Below, piece after piece: positions 1 through 9,480 of a stretch of 64,000 bases of DNA. This stretch comes from Pseudomonas sp. B21-028 (GTDB taxonomy: Bacteria > Pseudomonadota > Gammaproteobacteria > Pseudomonadales > Pseudomonadaceae). The position numbers and the translations under genes are program-made. The notes beneath the pieces were generated by a model. That model was not told the DNA's origin and searched no databases. It saw only the letters and a program-made list of their open reading frames with translations. The stretch is from positions 6,138,001-6,202,000 of the forward strand of contig NZ_CP087184.1 in assembly GCF_024749045.1 (NCBI RefSeq), read 5' to 3'. Position 1 is the first letter of the stretch. The number at the start of each line of letters is the position of its first letter.

Positions 1-379
1 TTCTAAAGTTGAAGGAGAGCCGCTAAAGAGAAATTCGTCCAGAGCGTCCAGAATATTGGACGATGATGACGACTGATCCGCCGGGAGCGACATCAGCATG
101 GGCAAGCGCCTGGTGGCCCTCGTCGTGGCCGGGGAGCGGGTGTCGCCACTGATGCGATGAGCATTGCGACGAGCATGCCAACCGATCTGCTGGAACAGTT
201 GGTGAGGCCGTTGGTACGGCAGGCGAGACATGAAGCACCCCGGTATTATTGCTGTTATGGGTTGAATCGAGCTTAGCCTTGTTCATTTTTTTACACAACA
301 CCCCCGTAAAAAATACAACACGGCCCGCTCAAGCTTGCGGGCGCCAAGTCCCTCAAAGGGAAAAAAGCGCCCCAAACTG

Positions 380-411
380 CCTCAAAAAAGCCCCCCAGGT
401 GCTTTTTTAGG
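380..411 (+). terminator. Terminator-like hairpin upstream of the ligase gene
   Basis: AAAAAAGC and GCTTTTTT arms flank a 9-base loop, extended by CCT/AGG. It reads as a weak A/T-rich terminator for something left of the window or in its first 300 bases. Confidence 0.35.
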
Positions 412-450
412 GCAAAAAAGGCCCTGCTTGACTTCGGCATGCCGTTCGGG

Positions 451-479
451 TTGACTGGCTTTCGAAGAGATCAATGATT
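451..479 (+). promoter_or_regulatory. Candidate sigma70 promoter of the ligase gene
   Basis: TTGACT at 451-456 is a good -35 match. A 17-base spacer leads to ATGATT at 474-479, a poor -10. The ligase start lies about 30 bases downstream. Confidence 0.3.
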
Positions 480-508
480 GATATTTTTAACAACAAAGGT
501 GTTGCATC

Positions 509-1885
509 ATGTCGGTACCCCCGCGTGCCGTTCAGCTTAACGAAGCGAACGCGTTCCTTAAGGAACATCCTGAGGTTCTGTACGTTGACCTTCTGATTGC
601 GGATATGAATGGTGTGGTGCGCGGCAAGCGCATCGAACGCACCAGCCTCCACAAGGTTTACGAGAAAGGCATCAACCTGCCGGCCTCCCTGTTTGCCCTG
701 GACATCAATGGCTCGACGGTGGAAAGCACCGGCCTGGGCCTGGACATCGGCGACGCCGATCGGATCTGCTATCCAATCCCGGGCACCCTTTCCAACGAAC
801 CCTGGCAGAAGCGCCCTACCGCGCAACTGCTGATGACCATGCACGAACTGGAAGGCGAGCCGTTCTTCGCCGACCCTCGTGAGGTCCTGCGCCAGGTCGT
901 GACCAAGTTCGACGAACTGGGCCTGACCATCTGCGCGGCATTCGAGCTGGAGTTCTACCTGATCGACCAGGAGAACGTGAATGGACGTCCACAACCGCCC
1001 CGCTCGCCGATCTCCGGTAAACGCCCACACTCGACCCAGGTCTACCTGATCGACGATCTGGACGAATACGTCGACTGCCTCCAGGACATCCTGGAAGGTG
1101 CCAAGGAGCAAGGCATTCCCGCCGACGCCATCGTCAAGGAAAGTGCCCCGGCGCAGTTCGAGGTGAACCTGCACCATGTGGCCGACCCGATCAAGGCTTG
1201 CGACTATGCGGTACTGCTCAAGCGCCTGATCAAGAACATCGCCTACGACCATGAAATGGACACCACCTTCATGGCCAAGCCGTATCCGGGCCAGGCAGGC
1301 AATGGGCTGCACGTTCACATTTCGATTCTGGACAAGGATGGCAAGAATATCTTTGCCAGCGAGGATCCCGAGCAGAACGCCGCGCTGCGTCACGCGATCG
1401 GCGGTGTGCTCGAGACCCTGCCCGCGCAGATGGCGTTCCTCTGCCCGAACGTGAACTCCTACCGTCGTTTCGGCGCACAGTTCTATGTGCCGAACTCGCC
1501 GACCTGGGGCCTGGACAACCGCACCGTGGCCCTGCGCGTACCCACCGGCTCCGCCGACGCCGTACGCCTGGAGCACCGCGTGGCGGGCGCCGATGCCAAC
1601 CCGTACCTGCTGATGGCCGCCGTACTGGCGGGCGTGCATCATGGCCTGGTCAACAAGATCGAGCCGGGGGCACCGGTGGAAGGCAACAGCTACGAGCAGA
1701 ACGAGCAAAGCCTGCCGAACAACCTGCGCGATGCCCTGCGCGAGCTGGACGACAGCGAAGTCATGGCCAAGTACATCGATCCGAAGTACATCGATATCTT
1801 CGTGGCCTGCAAGGAAAGCGAGCTGGAAGAGTTCGAACACTCCATCTCCGACCTTGAGTACAACTGGTACCTGCATACCGTTTAA
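509..1885 (+). CDS. puuA: Glutamine-synthetase-family gamma-glutamylpolyamine ligase
   Basis: This 458-residue protein has the type I glutamine synthetase fold. A beta-grasp domain spans about residues 20-110 and the catalytic barrel about 115-455. Visible metal and ATP residues are ELE (146-148), ESAPAQFE (211-218), NGLHVH (265-270), NSYRR (316-320), NRT (338-340) and RLEHR (353-357). The length and the MNGVVRGKR start of the N-domain fit PuuA/SpuI-type ligases, which couple glutamate to putrescine or related amines as the first step of the gamma-glutamylated catabolic route in the cytoplasm. The start follows AAAGGTG. No other polyamine gene is visible beside it, so the exact amine is inferred. 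Confidence 0.8.
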   Translation: MSVPPRAVQLNEANAFLKEHPEVLYVDLLIADMNGVVRGKRIERTSLHKVYEKGINLPASLFALDINGSTVESTGLGLDIGDADRICYPIPGTLSNEPWQKRPTAQLLMTMHELEGEPFFADPREVLRQVVTKFDELGLTICAAFELEFYLIDQENVNGRPQPPRSPISGKRPHSTQVYLIDDLDEYVDCLQDILEGAKEQGIPADAIVKESAPAQFEVNLHHVADPIKACDYAVLLKRLIKNIAYDHEMDTTFMAKPYPGQAGNGLHVHISILDKDGKNIFASEDPEQNAALRHAIGGVLETLPAQMAFLCPNVNSYRRFGAQFYVPNSPTWGLDNRTVALRVPTGSADAVRLEHRVAGADANPYLLMAAVLAGVHHGLVNKIEPGAPVEGNSYEQNEQSLPNNLRDALRELDDSEVMAKYIDPKYIDIFVACKESELEEFEHSISDLEYNWYLHTV

Positions 1886-1904
1886 ACGGTTGCGGTAAAA
1901 AGAG

Positions 1905-1938
1905 AAACGCCGCCGCCCTCAGGGCCGCGGCGTTTTTT
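1905..1938 (+). terminator. Rho-independent terminator of the ligase gene
   Basis: ACGCCGC pairs with GCGGCGT around an inner CCCTCAGGG hairpin and is followed by six T. It starts about 20 bases after the stop codon. Confidence 0.85.
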
Positions 1939-1945
1939 ATGGCCG

Positions 1946-2042
1946 TTGTGGCGAGGGGATTTATCCCCGCTGGGGCGCGAAGCGGCCCTTCTTTTTTGGG
2001 GACTGCTGCGCAGCCCAGCGGGGATAAATCCCCTCGCCACAA
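1946..2042. repeat. Inverted repeat doublet, GTGGCGAGGGGAT family
   Basis: Outer arms read GTGGCGAGGGGATTTATCCC and its reverse complement, with GCGAAGCGGCCC and GCTGCGCAGCCC inside. The same family occurs at 24442-24576, 36632-36769 and in short form at 48911-48940. Confidence 0.85.
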
Positions 2043-2103
2043 AAGCGTATGGATCATCGGCTTGCTCTGCGTACAATGCGCGCAGCCCTGCAGGAGAGCC
2101 CCC

Positions 2104-2739
2104 ATGACACGCACCGCCACCCCTCGCAAACCCCGCGCACGCAGCCAGGCCCGGATCGACTCGATCCTCGATGCCGCCCGCACGCTGCTGGCGGCTGAAG
2201 GCGTGGCCAGCCTGTCGATCTACAGCGTGGCCGAGCGCGCCGAGATCCCGCCCTCCTCCGTGTATCACTTTTTCGCCAGCGTGCCGGCCCTGCTCGAAGC
2301 GCTCACCGCCGACGTTCACGCCGCCTTCCGCGCGTGCCTCCAGGCACCGATCGATCATGACGCGCTGCACCATTGGCACGACCTGTCGCGACTGGTGGAA
2401 CAGCGCATGCTGACGATCTACGGCCAGGACGCAGCTGCACGCCAGTTGATCCTGGCCCAGCATGGCCTGACCGAAGTCACCCAGGCCGACCGCCAGCACG
2501 ATCTCGAGCTGAGTGACCTGATGCACAAAGTCTTCGCCCGGCATTTCGAACTGCCGACACTGCCCAATGACGTCGACGTCTTCGCCCTCGCCATGGAGCT
2601 GGGCGACCGGGTCTACGCCCGCTCGGTGCAACAACACGGCCAGATCACCCCGCGCCTGGCTGAAGAAGGCATGCGAGTGTTCGATGCATACCTGGGGTTG
2701 TATCTGCCGCCGTATCTGCCCAAGCGCGACGTGGTCTGA
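2104..2739 (+). CDS. TetR-family transcriptional regulator
   Basis: A 211-residue TetR protein. A basic N-terminus (residues 1-15) precedes the helix-turn-helix at about 16-62, with the family's typical recognition end SSVYHFFAS. The C-terminal two-thirds is a helical ligand-binding and dimer domain. I chose the ATG at 2104 because it follows AGGAGAG at good spacing and starts the domain directly. Upstream in-frame codons fall inside the repeat at 1946-2042. Its position after the ligase gene suggests control of amine metabolism, but the terminator and repeat separate the two genes, so this is inference. It converges on the hipA gene with only 3 bases between stops. Confidence 0.85.
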   Translation: MTRTATPRKPRARSQARIDSILDAARTLLAAEGVASLSIYSVAERAEIPPSSVYHFFASVPALLEALTADVHAAFRACLQAPIDHDALHHWHDLSRLVEQRMLTIYGQDAAARQLILAQHGLTEVTQADRQHDLELSDLMHKVFARHFELPTLPNDVDVFALAMELGDRVYARSVQQHGQITPRLAEEGMRVFDAYLGLYLPPYLPKRDVV

Positions 2740-2742
2740 TCT

Positions 2743-3957
2743 TCAGCCCTTCATACGTACAGCACCCATTGCGCCTAGAGCGAGCTCCAGCTCAGCGCCA
2801 TCCAGGTGGCGCCCGTAATGGGCGCCAAGCTCATCTTCCCACCCGATCACTTCGTCCAGGACACTGGCTGCCTGCTGGGGCGTCAAGGCGAAGTGCATAC
2901 AGTGGCTGAGCAGGTTTTCCCGGGTGACGACTCGCCCACTCCGACCGACTGCCATCGAAAGATAGGGCGGCGAAGAACCATCGAGTCCTGGCACCACGTC
3001 GTACATCGGCGCCAACCGCCATCGCCCCTTGAGCCAAAGGATTGCGTGGTTTTTCGGATGATCGTCGTCATTGCCAACCAACGCGTTAAAACACATGCGC
3101 TTGAATAGTTCACGCAAGTCGTCATCCGGTACTCCCCGCCGCTTCATTTCATTCGCAAGCCCGGCATAAACCCAGGCGCTGCGATCATTGGATTGCCAAT
3201 CGGCATCCAGCAATGTCAACCCACTGAGCATTGGTATGCGGCGCCCGGCTTCAGCGATTGGAAAACGGTCGAATCGTTTGACCAGCAGCGTTGAGGGTGC
3301 GCCGGCATATAGCGCAGTTTTCGCGACATTCAGCCCCTTGGATGCCGCGAACGTCATACAAGCATGCTCCATGGCCGGAACATCACAGATGTCATAGCGA
3401 TCCCGGGGTTTGGCCAGAATGAACACGCCCTCATCCTGCAATGTTCGCTTCGGTCTTGCGCCCCCCAGAGAGGAGCGTTGCTTACGTAGCAGGAGAGTCC
3501 TGATCGCCTCATCATCCAGCTGGTTATCGAAGATGGCGTCGGCCGCTTCGATAAACGCAGCGAGGCCTTTCAAGGAAGGCAACGCTTCCTGGCCGACACC
3601 ATGGGGCGGATGAGGAGTTGCACCAGCCATCAGATTGCCTGCGCGATCGTTGTTCGGTGACTTGAGTAAATATCCGACAGGGCTCAGATCCGTTCGATGA
3701 AGGTCCCGCAAAACGCGCTCCCCCCAACCATCAGGCATTGCATCGTTGATGAAACCCGGTACGCCACGGTTAGTGGCAATGCCAACGAAGGGTTGGACAC
3801 GAAGTGGATAACGGATCGGGTCGGGTACCCAGACATGGCCGGCAACATAATCGGGGTCGTAAATAAACTCCCCCTGACCATTCTCGATGCTCAACCGGCC
3901 CAGTGTATGAACCTCTCCAGTTTCGGGATCTTCCACATAGATATAAGCCTTGGGCAT
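2743..3957 (-). CDS. hipA: HipA-like serine/threonine kinase toxin
   Basis: The 404-residue protein shows the HipA layout. An N-terminal subdomain covers about residues 1-110. A Ser-rich loop RSSLGGARPK (161-170) lies where HipA carries its autophosphorylated serine. The catalytic segment GNDDDHPKNH (295-304) is followed by the metal-binding YDVVP (319-323). HipA kinases phosphorylate aminoacyl-tRNA synthetases (GltX in E. coli) and cause growth arrest. The ATG overlaps the antitoxin stop codon by one base (TGATG), so the pair should be translationally coupled. The motifs are intact and I see no truncation. The target in this organism is unknown. Confidence 0.88.
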   Translation of the reverse strand: MPKAYIYVEDPETGEVHTLGRLSIENGQGEFIYDPDYVAGHVWVPDPIRYPLRVQPFVGIATNRGVPGFINDAMPDGWGERVLRDLHRTDLSPVGYLLKSPNNDRAGNLMAGATPHPPHGVGQEALPSLKGLAAFIEAADAIFDNQLDDEAIRTLLLRKQRSSLGGARPKRTLQDEGVFILAKPRDRYDICDVPAMEHACMTFAASKGLNVAKTALYAGAPSTLLVKRFDRFPIAEAGRRIPMLSGLTLLDADWQSNDRSAWVYAGLANEMKRRGVPDDDLRELFKRMCFNALVGNDDDHPKNHAILWLKGRWRLAPMYDVVPGLDGSSPPYLSMAVGRSGRVVTRENLLSHCMHFALTPQQAASVLDEVIGWEDELGAHYGRHLDGAELELALGAMGAVRMKG

Positions 3958-4274
3958 CAGAAGTCCCCCTTAGCACCGGCCAGCCGCACGCGGGTTTTGT
4001 GTGGTGCTTGAACGGACGCAAGGGATGAGGCTTCGATCTGCTGGCGACTCTGAAACACTTCCTGGGTCAATCCCAATTGCCACAGAACCAGCATGAATGA
4101 TCGCAATTCCACGGACGGGTCACCGGCCTCGATCTTGCGCACCGTTCTTTCCGAAACGGCCAATGACGCGGCGAGATCTTTTTGTCGCTGTCGGCTTTGC
4201 AGGCGCCTGCTTTTTACCAATACCCCAATGGCGTGGAGGCTGTCGGCACATTCGATAGGGAAAAACTCATTCAT
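3957..4274 (-). CDS. hipB: HipB-like Xre-family antitoxin
   Basis: A 105-residue protein with an Xre/Cro helix-turn-helix at about residues 14-66 (RQKDLAASLAVSERTVRKIE includes the recognition helix). It is the first gene of the pair and ends in TGATG, overlapping hipA. Antitoxins of this type bind HipA and repress their own operon. The tail after residue 75 is longer than in E. coli HipB (88 residues) and could contact the toxin. The repeated TGCTA motifs just upstream (4293-4322) are the likely operator. Confidence 0.85.
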   Translation of the reverse strand: MNEFFPIECADSLHAIGVLVKSRRLQSRQRQKDLAASLAVSERTVRKIEAGDPSVELRSFMLVLWQLGLTQEVFQSRQQIEASSLASVQAPHKTRVRLAGAKGDF

Positions 4275-4292
4275 TAAACGGCGCTCAGAGGC

Positions 4293-4322
4293 TGCTAAGA
4301 CATGCTAAAGCAAACTATAGCA
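4293..4322 (-). promoter_or_regulatory. Candidate hipBA operator and -10 region
   Basis: On the plus strand TGCTA occurs at 4293 and 4303, exactly 10 bases apart, and its inverse TAGCA at 4318-4322. The last two form TGCTA-N10-TAGCA. The minus-strand hexamer TATAGT (4319-4314) could be the -10 element inside this operator, which would suit autorepression. No good -35 is visible. Confidence 0.45.
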
Positions 4323-4551
4323 CCGCTTAAATAAAATAAACGCTAGAAAAAGTCAGGCATTAACATCCTTATAAGTCTCTTTATCTTCAATAAAGAGCAT
4401 TTAAAGACCCCTTATAATTCCATCTACGCTACGTGGTAGCGCAGCCAGAGACGCTCCGTGTTCCAAATGTGTCCGCAGCGCACTCCCAAACAAAGAGCGT
4501 GGGATGAGCCCCAAAAGGCCAACGCCGTTCGGGGCATCGGGTGCACACCGT

Positions 4552-4767
4552 TCACAATTTGGCGATAGACACCTCCGTGGATTTGACGAAGGCGATCACT
4601 TCGCTGCCGATCGCCAGTTCCAGCTCCTTGACCGAACGGGTGGTGATGACCGAGGTGACAATGCCGGAGGCGGTCTGGACATCGATTTCCGAGAGTACGT
4701 CGCCTTCGACGATTTCCTTGATGATGCCTTTGAACTGGTTACGCACGTTGATGGCTTTGATGGTCAT
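4552..4767 (-). CDS. ssuF: SsuF, Mop/TOBE-domain protein
   Basis: A 71-residue single Mop/TOBE domain (small beta barrel), beginning MTIKAINVRNQFKG. Such domains bind molybdate or tungstate oxyanions in other systems. In Pseudomonas putida the homologous ssuF ends the ssuEADCBF operon and was reported as needed for growth on sulfonates, by an unclear mechanism. It lies 104 bases beyond ssuB, with a short repeat (4790-4872) between, so it may be transcribed less than the rest of the operon. Confidence 0.85.
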   Translation of the reverse strand: MTIKAINVRNQFKGIIKEIVEGDVLSEIDVQTASGIVTSVITTRSVKELELAIGSEVIAFVKSTEVSIAKL

Positions 4768-4789
4768 GCTATTTCTCCTAGGTCGAAAT

Positions 4790-4872
4790 GAGCTGCAAGT
4801 AGCGAGCTACAAGCTGCAAGTAAAAGCACGCGCCTCTTCTTGCAGCTTGTAGCTTGCCGCTTGAAGCTGCTT
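4790..4872. repeat. GCTGCAAG/AGCTACAAG inverted repeat
   Basis: AGCTGCAAGTAGCGAGCTAC and AAGCTGCAAG on one side face CTTGCAGCTTGTAGCTTGCC on the other, giving a long imperfect hairpin between ssuB and ssuF. It is unrelated to the REP doublets elsewhere in the window. It may stabilise or attenuate the operon message. Confidence 0.7.
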
Positions 4873-5678
4873 CATTGCGCCCAGCGCAGTTGCGTGGGCA
4901 AGGGTGAAACGGGTTCGGGTTGCGGCGGTTGGCCGGGCAAGGACAGCACGCGGTTGAGGACTTCGGTCTCCAGGGTCGCCAGGCGATGAGAGCCGCGAAT
5001 CCGCGGGCGTGGCAGATCGATGAGCAGATCGAGGCCGATCCGGCCGTCTTCGATCAGGATCACCCGGTCGGCGATGGCTACCGCTTCGCTGACGTCGTGG
5101 GTGACCAGTAGCACCGTAAAGCCGTGTTGCTGCCACAGGCGTTCGATCAGTTGCTGCATTTCGATGCGGGTCAGGGCGTCGAGCGCTCCCAGGGGTTCGT
5201 CGAGCAACAACAGGCGCGGCCGATGAATCAATGCGCGGGCCAGGGCCACCCGTTGCTTCTGGCCGCCGGACAATGCCGCCGGCCATTCATCGGCACGGTC
5301 GGCCAGGCCTACCGCATCCAGCGCCTGCAATGCCTGGGCTCGCCAGTTGCCTTTGAGCCCCAGGCCGACGTTGTCGATGATTTTCTTCCAGGGCAGCAGG
5401 CGCGCCTCCTGGAACATCAAGCGGGTGTCCTGTTGCGCGGCGCTCAACGGCGCCGAGCCTGCCAGCAGTTGACCATCCGAAGGTTGATCGAGGCCGGCCA
5501 ACAAGCGCAGCAGGGTGCTTTTGCCGCAGCCGCTGCGACCGACCACCGCTACGAATTGTCCGGCCGGGATATGCAGGTCGATGTCTCGCAGCACCTGGCG
5601 CGAACCGAAGGTTTTCTGCAGTTGGCGCACCGCCAGTGGAATGCCTCGCAACAGGCGTGGGGGTTGTTGGGCGGTCAT
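4872..5678 (-). CDS. ssuB: Aliphatic sulfonate ABC transporter ATP-binding protein
   Basis: A 268-residue ABC ATPase with Walker [10 protein letters not shown] (47-55), signature LSGGQ (136-140), Walker B LLLLDEP (156-162) and the H-loop His in VTHD (192-195). It energises import of alkanesulfonates with SsuC and SsuA at the inner membrane. Its ATG overlaps the end of ssuC by 4 bases, showing tight coupling. Confidence 0.92.
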   Translation of the reverse strand: MTAQQPPRLLRGIPLAVRQLQKTFGSRQVLRDIDLHIPAGQFVAVVGRSGCGKSTLLRLLAGLDQPSDGQLLAGSAPLSAAQQDTRLMFQEARLLPWKKIIDNVGLGLKGNWRAQALQALDAVGLADRADEWPAALSGGQKQRVALARALIHRPRLLLLDEPLGALDALTRIEMQQLIERLWQQHGFTVLLVTHDVSEAVAIADRVILIEDGRIGLDLLIDLPRPRIRGSHRLATLETEVLNRVLSLPGQPPQPEPVSPLPTQLRWAQ

Positions 5679-6457
5679 GGGGCGTTCCCCTTGCTCACCT
5701 GATACGCCGGATGCCAGCGCAGCCAGACCCGCTCAAGTCCACGAGCCGCCAGGTCGGCCAGCTTGCCGAGCACGGCGTACAACAGAATCGCCAGCACCAC
5801 CACGTCGGTCTGCAGGAATTCCCGGGCATTCATCGCCAGGTAGCCGATGCCGGAGCTGGCGGAGATGGTTTCCGCAACGATGAGCGTCAACCACATGAAA
5901 CCCAGCGCAAACCGTACCCCCACCAGGATCGAAGGCAACGCGCCCGGCAGGATCACTTGGCGAAACAGGCTGAAGCCGGACAAACCGTAGCTGCGAGACA
6001 TTTCCACCAGCGCCGGATCGACATTGCGGATGCCGTGGTAAGTGTTGAGGTAGATCGGAAACAGCGTGCCAAGCGCCACCAGGAAAATCTTCGCCGACTC
6101 GTCGATGCCGAACCACAGGATCACCAGCGGAATCAACGCCAGGTGCGGCACGTTTCGCACCATCTGCACCGAACTGTCCAGCAGGCGTTCGCCCCATCTC
6201 GACAAGCCGGTGATGAAGCCCAGCACCAGCCCGATACTCCCACCGAGCAGGAAACCGGCCGTCGCCCGCCAACCGCTGATCGCCAGGTGGGTCCAGATTT
6301 CACCGCTGCGCACCAGGTTGACTCCGGCCTCGACCACTGCCACCGGGGCGGGCAGGATCCGCGTGGACAACCAGCCCGCTGAAACCGCCAGTTGCCACAC
6401 CGCCAGCAACAGTAGCGGCAGAGCCCAGGGCGTCAGGTTGTGGATAAGTTTCTTCAT
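5675..6457 (-). CDS. ssuC: Aliphatic sulfonate ABC transporter permease
   Basis: A 260-residue BPD-family permease with about six membrane helices. The EAA-type loop ([20 protein letters not shown]) contacts SsuB. I chose the ATG at 6457 (MKKLIHNL), 7 bases after the ssuD stop. A longer in-frame version from 6529 would overlap ssuD by 65 bases and add a non-homologous-looking tail. Confidence 0.9.
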   Translation of the reverse strand: MKKLIHNLTPWALPLLLLAVWQLAVSAGWLSTRILPAPVAVVEAGVNLVRSGEIWTHLAISGWRATAGFLLGGSIGLVLGFITGLSRWGERLLDSSVQMVRNVPHLALIPLVILWFGIDESAKIFLVALGTLFPIYLNTYHGIRNVDPALVEMSRSYGLSGFSLFRQVILPGALPSILVGVRFALGFMWLTLIVAETISASSGIGYLAMNAREFLQTDVVVLAILLYAVLGKLADLAARGLERVWLRWHPAYQVSKGNAP

Positions 6458-6464
6458 GGCCGCC

Positions 6465-7613
6465 TCAGCTCTGGGATGCGGCTTTAGGGAGAATGTCACT
6501 GGCGACCATTTCCCCGAACGGACTGACATAGCCCTGGCCCTTCGGCAGCTCCGGACGCTCTACGTCCAGATGCGGAAACAACAGCTCCGCCACGCGGTAC
6601 GACTCTTCGAGGTGTGGATAACCGGAGAAAATAAAGGTGTCGATCCCCAGGTCGGCGTACTCCTTGACCCGCGCCGCCACCGTCAGGCCGTCGCCCACCA
6701 GCGCCGTACCGGCACCGCCACGCACCAGTCCGACACCGGCCCAGAGGTTGGGGCTGACTTCCAGCTTGTCACGCCGCCCCCCATGCAGCGCGGCCATGCG
6801 CTGTTGGCCCACCGAATCGAAACGCGCCAGGGAAGCCTGGGCGCGGGCAATGGTGTCGTCGTCCAGATGGGAGATCAGCCGGTTGGCGGCTTGCCAGGCT
6901 TCGGCGTTGGTTTCGCGCACGATCACATGCAGGCGTATGCCGAAGCGCACGGTACGGCCGAGTTTCGCGGCTTTGACACGCACCTGTTGGATTTTTTCTG
7001 CCACGGCGGCAGGCGGCTCGCCCCAGGTCAGCACCATTTCCACCTGCTCGGCAGCGAGGTCCTGGGCCGCCTCCGACGAACCGCCGAAATACAGCGGCGG
7101 ACGCGGTTGCTGGATGGGCGGGTAGAGCAGCTTGGCACCCTTCACGCTGATGTGTTCGCCGTCGTAGTCCACGGTTTCGCCTTCCAGCACACGGCGCCAG
7201 ATGCGGGTGAATTCCACCGAAGCCTGATAACGCGCCTCGTGATCCAGGAACAGGCCATCACCGGCCAGCTCTTCCGGATCACCACCGGTCACCAGGTTGA
7301 ACAGCGCCCGGCCACCGGACAACCGGTCCAGGGTCGCCGCCTGACGCGCCGCTACCGTCGGGGAGATGATCCCGGGGCGCAGGGCAACGAGGAATTTCAG
7401 GCGTTGAGTCACTGGAATCAACGACGCGGCCACCAGCCAGGAATCCTCGCAGGAGCGTCCGGTGGGAATCAACACGCCGCCGAAACCCAGTCGATCCGCC
7501 GCCTGGGCAATCTGTTGCAGGTAGCCGTGATCAACGACGCGGGCGCCTTCGACGGTGCCCAGGTAATGGCCGTCGCCGTGAGTAGGCAGGAACCAGAAAA
7601 TATTGAGGCTCAT
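6465..7613 (-). CDS. ssuD: FMNH2-dependent alkanesulfonate monooxygenase
   Basis: A 382-residue bacterial-luciferase-like TIM barrel, almost the same length as E. coli SsuD (381). TGRSCEDSW near residues 51-59 carries the conserved cysteine. The enzyme uses FMNH2 and O2 to split C1-substituted alkanesulfonates to aldehyde and sulfite in the cytoplasm. SsuE, encoded in the same operon, supplies the reduced flavin. The gene lies between ssuA and ssuC, with 23 and 7 bases to its neighbours. Confidence 0.94.
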   Translation of the reverse strand: MSLNIFWFLPTHGDGHYLGTVEGARVVDHGYLQQIAQAADRLGFGGVLIPTGRSCEDSWLVAASLIPVTQRLKFLVALRPGIISPTVAARQAATLDRLSGGRALFNLVTGGDPEELAGDGLFLDHEARYQASVEFTRIWRRVLEGETVDYDGEHISVKGAKLLYPPIQQPRPPLYFGGSSEAAQDLAAEQVEMVLTWGEPPAAVAEKIQQVRVKAAKLGRTVRFGIRLHVIVRETNAEAWQAANRLISHLDDDTIARAQASLARFDSVGQQRMAALHGGRRDKLEVSPNLWAGVGLVRGGAGTALVGDGLTVAARVKEYADLGIDTFIFSGYPHLEESYRVAELLFPHLDVERPELPKGQGYVSPFGEMVASDILPKAASQS

Positions 7614-7636
7614 GAGTGCTCTCCTATAGGGGCCGA

Positions 7637-8602
7637 TTACTGCGCGTTCGCAACGGCCGTCGGCGGCGTCCAGATCACGTCCCGGATGCTCAGGGGCTTG
7701 GGAATCAGCTTGAGTTGGTAGAAGGTGTCGGCAATCTTCTGCTGCGCCGCGACCACTTCCGGCGTGAGGAACAAGGCCCCGAACCCCTGGCGCTTCATCG
7801 ACGTCAGGGTGATCGGCTCAGGCAGGCCGAGCAGTGGCGACACCTGTCGGCTCACGTCTTCGGGGTTGGCCTTGGACCACTCCCCCACCGCGCGCACTTC
7901 CTCCACCAGGGCGCTGATGACCTGGGGATTTTTCTGCGCATAGGTTCGGGTGGCGAGGTAGAACTGATGGTTGTCGACGATGCCTTTGCCGTCGCGCAGG
8001 GTGCGCGCCTGCAATTGTTGTTCGGCGGCAGCCTGGTACGGATCCCAGATCACCCAAGCGTCGACACTACCCCGCTCGAAGGCGGCACGGGCGTCGGCCG
8101 GCGGCAGGAACACGGTCTGGATATCGGCATATGCGAGGCCGGCATCCTCCAGCGCCCGCACCAGCAGGTAATGGACATTGGAGCCTTTGTTCAACGCGAC
8201 TTTCTTGCCCTTGAGGTCCTGCACCGAATGGATCGGCGAGTCCTTGGGCACCAGAATGGCCTCACTGTTGGGGGCCGGCGGTTCATAAGCGACGTAGAGC
8301 AGATCGGCCCCGGCAGCCTGGGCGAACACCGGCGGGGTTTCACCCGTGACACCAAAATCGACGGAGCCGACGTTCAGGCCTTCAAGCAACTGCGGGCCGC
8401 CCGGAAACTCGGTCCATTGCACGTCAACGCCTTGGGCGGCGAGGCGTTTTTCCAGCGTGCCCTTGGCCTTGAGCAGGACCAGGGTGCCGTATTTCTGATA
8501 ACCGATCCGCAAGGTCTCGGCTTGAGCCTGGGTAATGACGCCGAAGGACACAGCCGCAGCAAACAGAGCGACCAGCCCGCGACGCAAAATGACAGAGCGC
8601 AT
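7637..8602 (-). CDS. ssuA: Aliphatic sulfonate-binding periplasmic protein
   Basis: A 321-residue solute-binding protein of the SsuA/NMT1 type. Residues 1-28 form a Sec signal peptide ending TQAQA before [11 protein letters not shown]. The mature protein should capture sulfonates in the periplasm for SsuBC. It is the second gene of the operon, after ssuE. Confidence 0.92.
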   Translation of the reverse strand: MRSVILRRGLVALFAAAVSFGVITQAQAETLRIGYQKYGTLVLLKAKGTLEKRLAAQGVDVQWTEFPGGPQLLEGLNVGSVDFGVTGETPPVFAQAAGADLLYVAYEPPAPNSEAILVPKDSPIHSVQDLKGKKVALNKGSNVHYLLVRALEDAGLAYADIQTVFLPPADARAAFERGSVDAWVIWDPYQAAAEQQLQARTLRDGKGIVDNHQFYLATRTYAQKNPQVISALVEEVRAVGEWSKANPEDVSRQVSPLLGLPEPITLTSMKRQGFGALFLTPEVVAAQQKIADTFYQLKLIPKPLSIRDVIWTPPTAVANAQ

Positions 8603-8687
8603 GGCGCTTCTCCTTTTTGCTGTGGGTTTGGCTGCACCTGCTGGGCCGTTGGCGGCTGAGTAAGGTGAGTTGAATCAGGTATCGGGT

Positions 8688-9281
8688 TCAGATGCTCCAG
8701 CGAGCACTCAACAGGCGTTCGTTCAACATGCTTGGCTCCAACGGCTTGGAGCGACGGGCCATGGCGCTGTAAAACTGCTCCAGCGCCTCATCCAGCCGTT
8801 GCTGCAGGGCCGGCGCCAACTGCGCCTGGGCGCTGCTTTCGCCGTAGGCGATCTGGCTGTCTTCGGCAAAGATCCCCTGGAGCATTTCCTGGGCCTTGAG
8901 CGCCGACAGCACTGGCTTGAGCGCGTAATCCACTGCCAGCATGTGGGCGATGCTGCCGCCAGTGGCCATGGGCAACACCACTTTATGGCTCAAGGCACGC
9001 TCGGGCAGCAGATCCAGCACGGTCTTCAACGCGCCGGAAAAAGACGCCTTGTAGACAGGTGTCGCGATCAACAGGCCATCGGCATTTTCGATCTGCTGGA
9101 GCAGGTCGATGACCTTCGGGCTGTCGAAGCGGGCATGGAGCAGATCTTCGGCCGGAAAATCGCGCACCCGATAGCCCACCACTTCCACACCGTGCTGTTG
9201 CAACCAGCGCTGCGAGCGTTCCAGCAGTACCCCGGAGCGGGAACGCTGGCTGGGACTGCCACCGAGTGAGACGACCAACAT
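8688..9281 (-). CDS. ssuE: NAD(P)H-dependent FMN reductase
   Basis: A flavodoxin-like reductase of 197 residues from the ATG at 9281. This start has AAGGAA at good spacing; an ATG three codons upstream overlaps its own Shine-Dalgarno sequence. The phosphate-binding loop [11 protein letters not shown] lies at residues 6-16 and [10 protein letters not shown] near residues 76-85 belongs to the flavin site. It produces FMNH2 for SsuD and is the first gene of the six-gene operon. Confidence 0.92.
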   Translation of the reverse strand: MLVVSLGGSPSQRSRSGVLLERSQRWLQQHGVEVVGYRVRDFPAEDLLHARFDSPKVIDLLQQIENADGLLIATPVYKASFSGALKTVLDLLPERALSHKVVLPMATGGSIAHMLAVDYALKPVLSALKAQEMLQGIFAEDSQIAYGESSAQAQLAPALQQRLDEALEQFYSAMARRSKPLEPSMLNERLLSARWSI

Positions 9282-9290
9282 GCCTGCCAT

Positions 9291-9420
9291 TTCCTTAACG
9301 CGCTGTGCGATTCGCAGTGGGCGATCTCGCTGGATGGGTCAAACCATAGCAGGGCGCTTATATATCCATAAATCATATTTATTCATTTATTTATTCAATT
9401 AGGAAATATACGGTGATCTT
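9291..9420 (-). promoter_or_regulatory. Control region of the ssu operon
   Basis: A markedly A/T-rich stretch with the near-palindrome ATAAATCATATTTAT (9371-9385 region) lies ahead of ssuE, as expected for a sulfur-starvation promoter controlled by CysB or a similar activator. I cannot fix the promoter hexamers. Confidence 0.35.
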
Positions 9421-9431
9421 TTTCCAAGCCA

Positions 9432-9455
9432 CAAAAAAAGGCCGTCGAAACGGCC
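9432..9455 (-). terminator. Terminator downstream of lsfA
   Basis: GGCCGT and ACGGCC with a CGAA loop are followed on the minus strand by seven T. It separates lsfA from the ssu operon promoter. Confidence 0.75.
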
Positions 9456-9480
9456 AGAACCCTTGGGTGTATGGAGAACC

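Larger units (their letters stand above)
1..508. other. Gene-poor left edge upstream of the ligase gene
   Basis: I find no reading frame here that looks like a real gene. A short plus-strand frame at 157-276 (39 codons) overlaps the end of another open stretch by ATGA, but I recognise neither. The stretch from 300 on is rich in A and G runs and holds a terminator-like hairpin (380-411) and a possible promoter (451-479) for the ligase gene. A decayed gene remnant in 80-276 is possible but not demonstrated. Confidence 0.4.

Noticed and set aside
407..1876. Long open frame of 489 codons antisense to the ligase gene
   Set aside because: The plus-strand protein has all catalytic motifs of glutamine synthetases; the antisense frame has no recognisable domain and arises from GC-rich codon bias.
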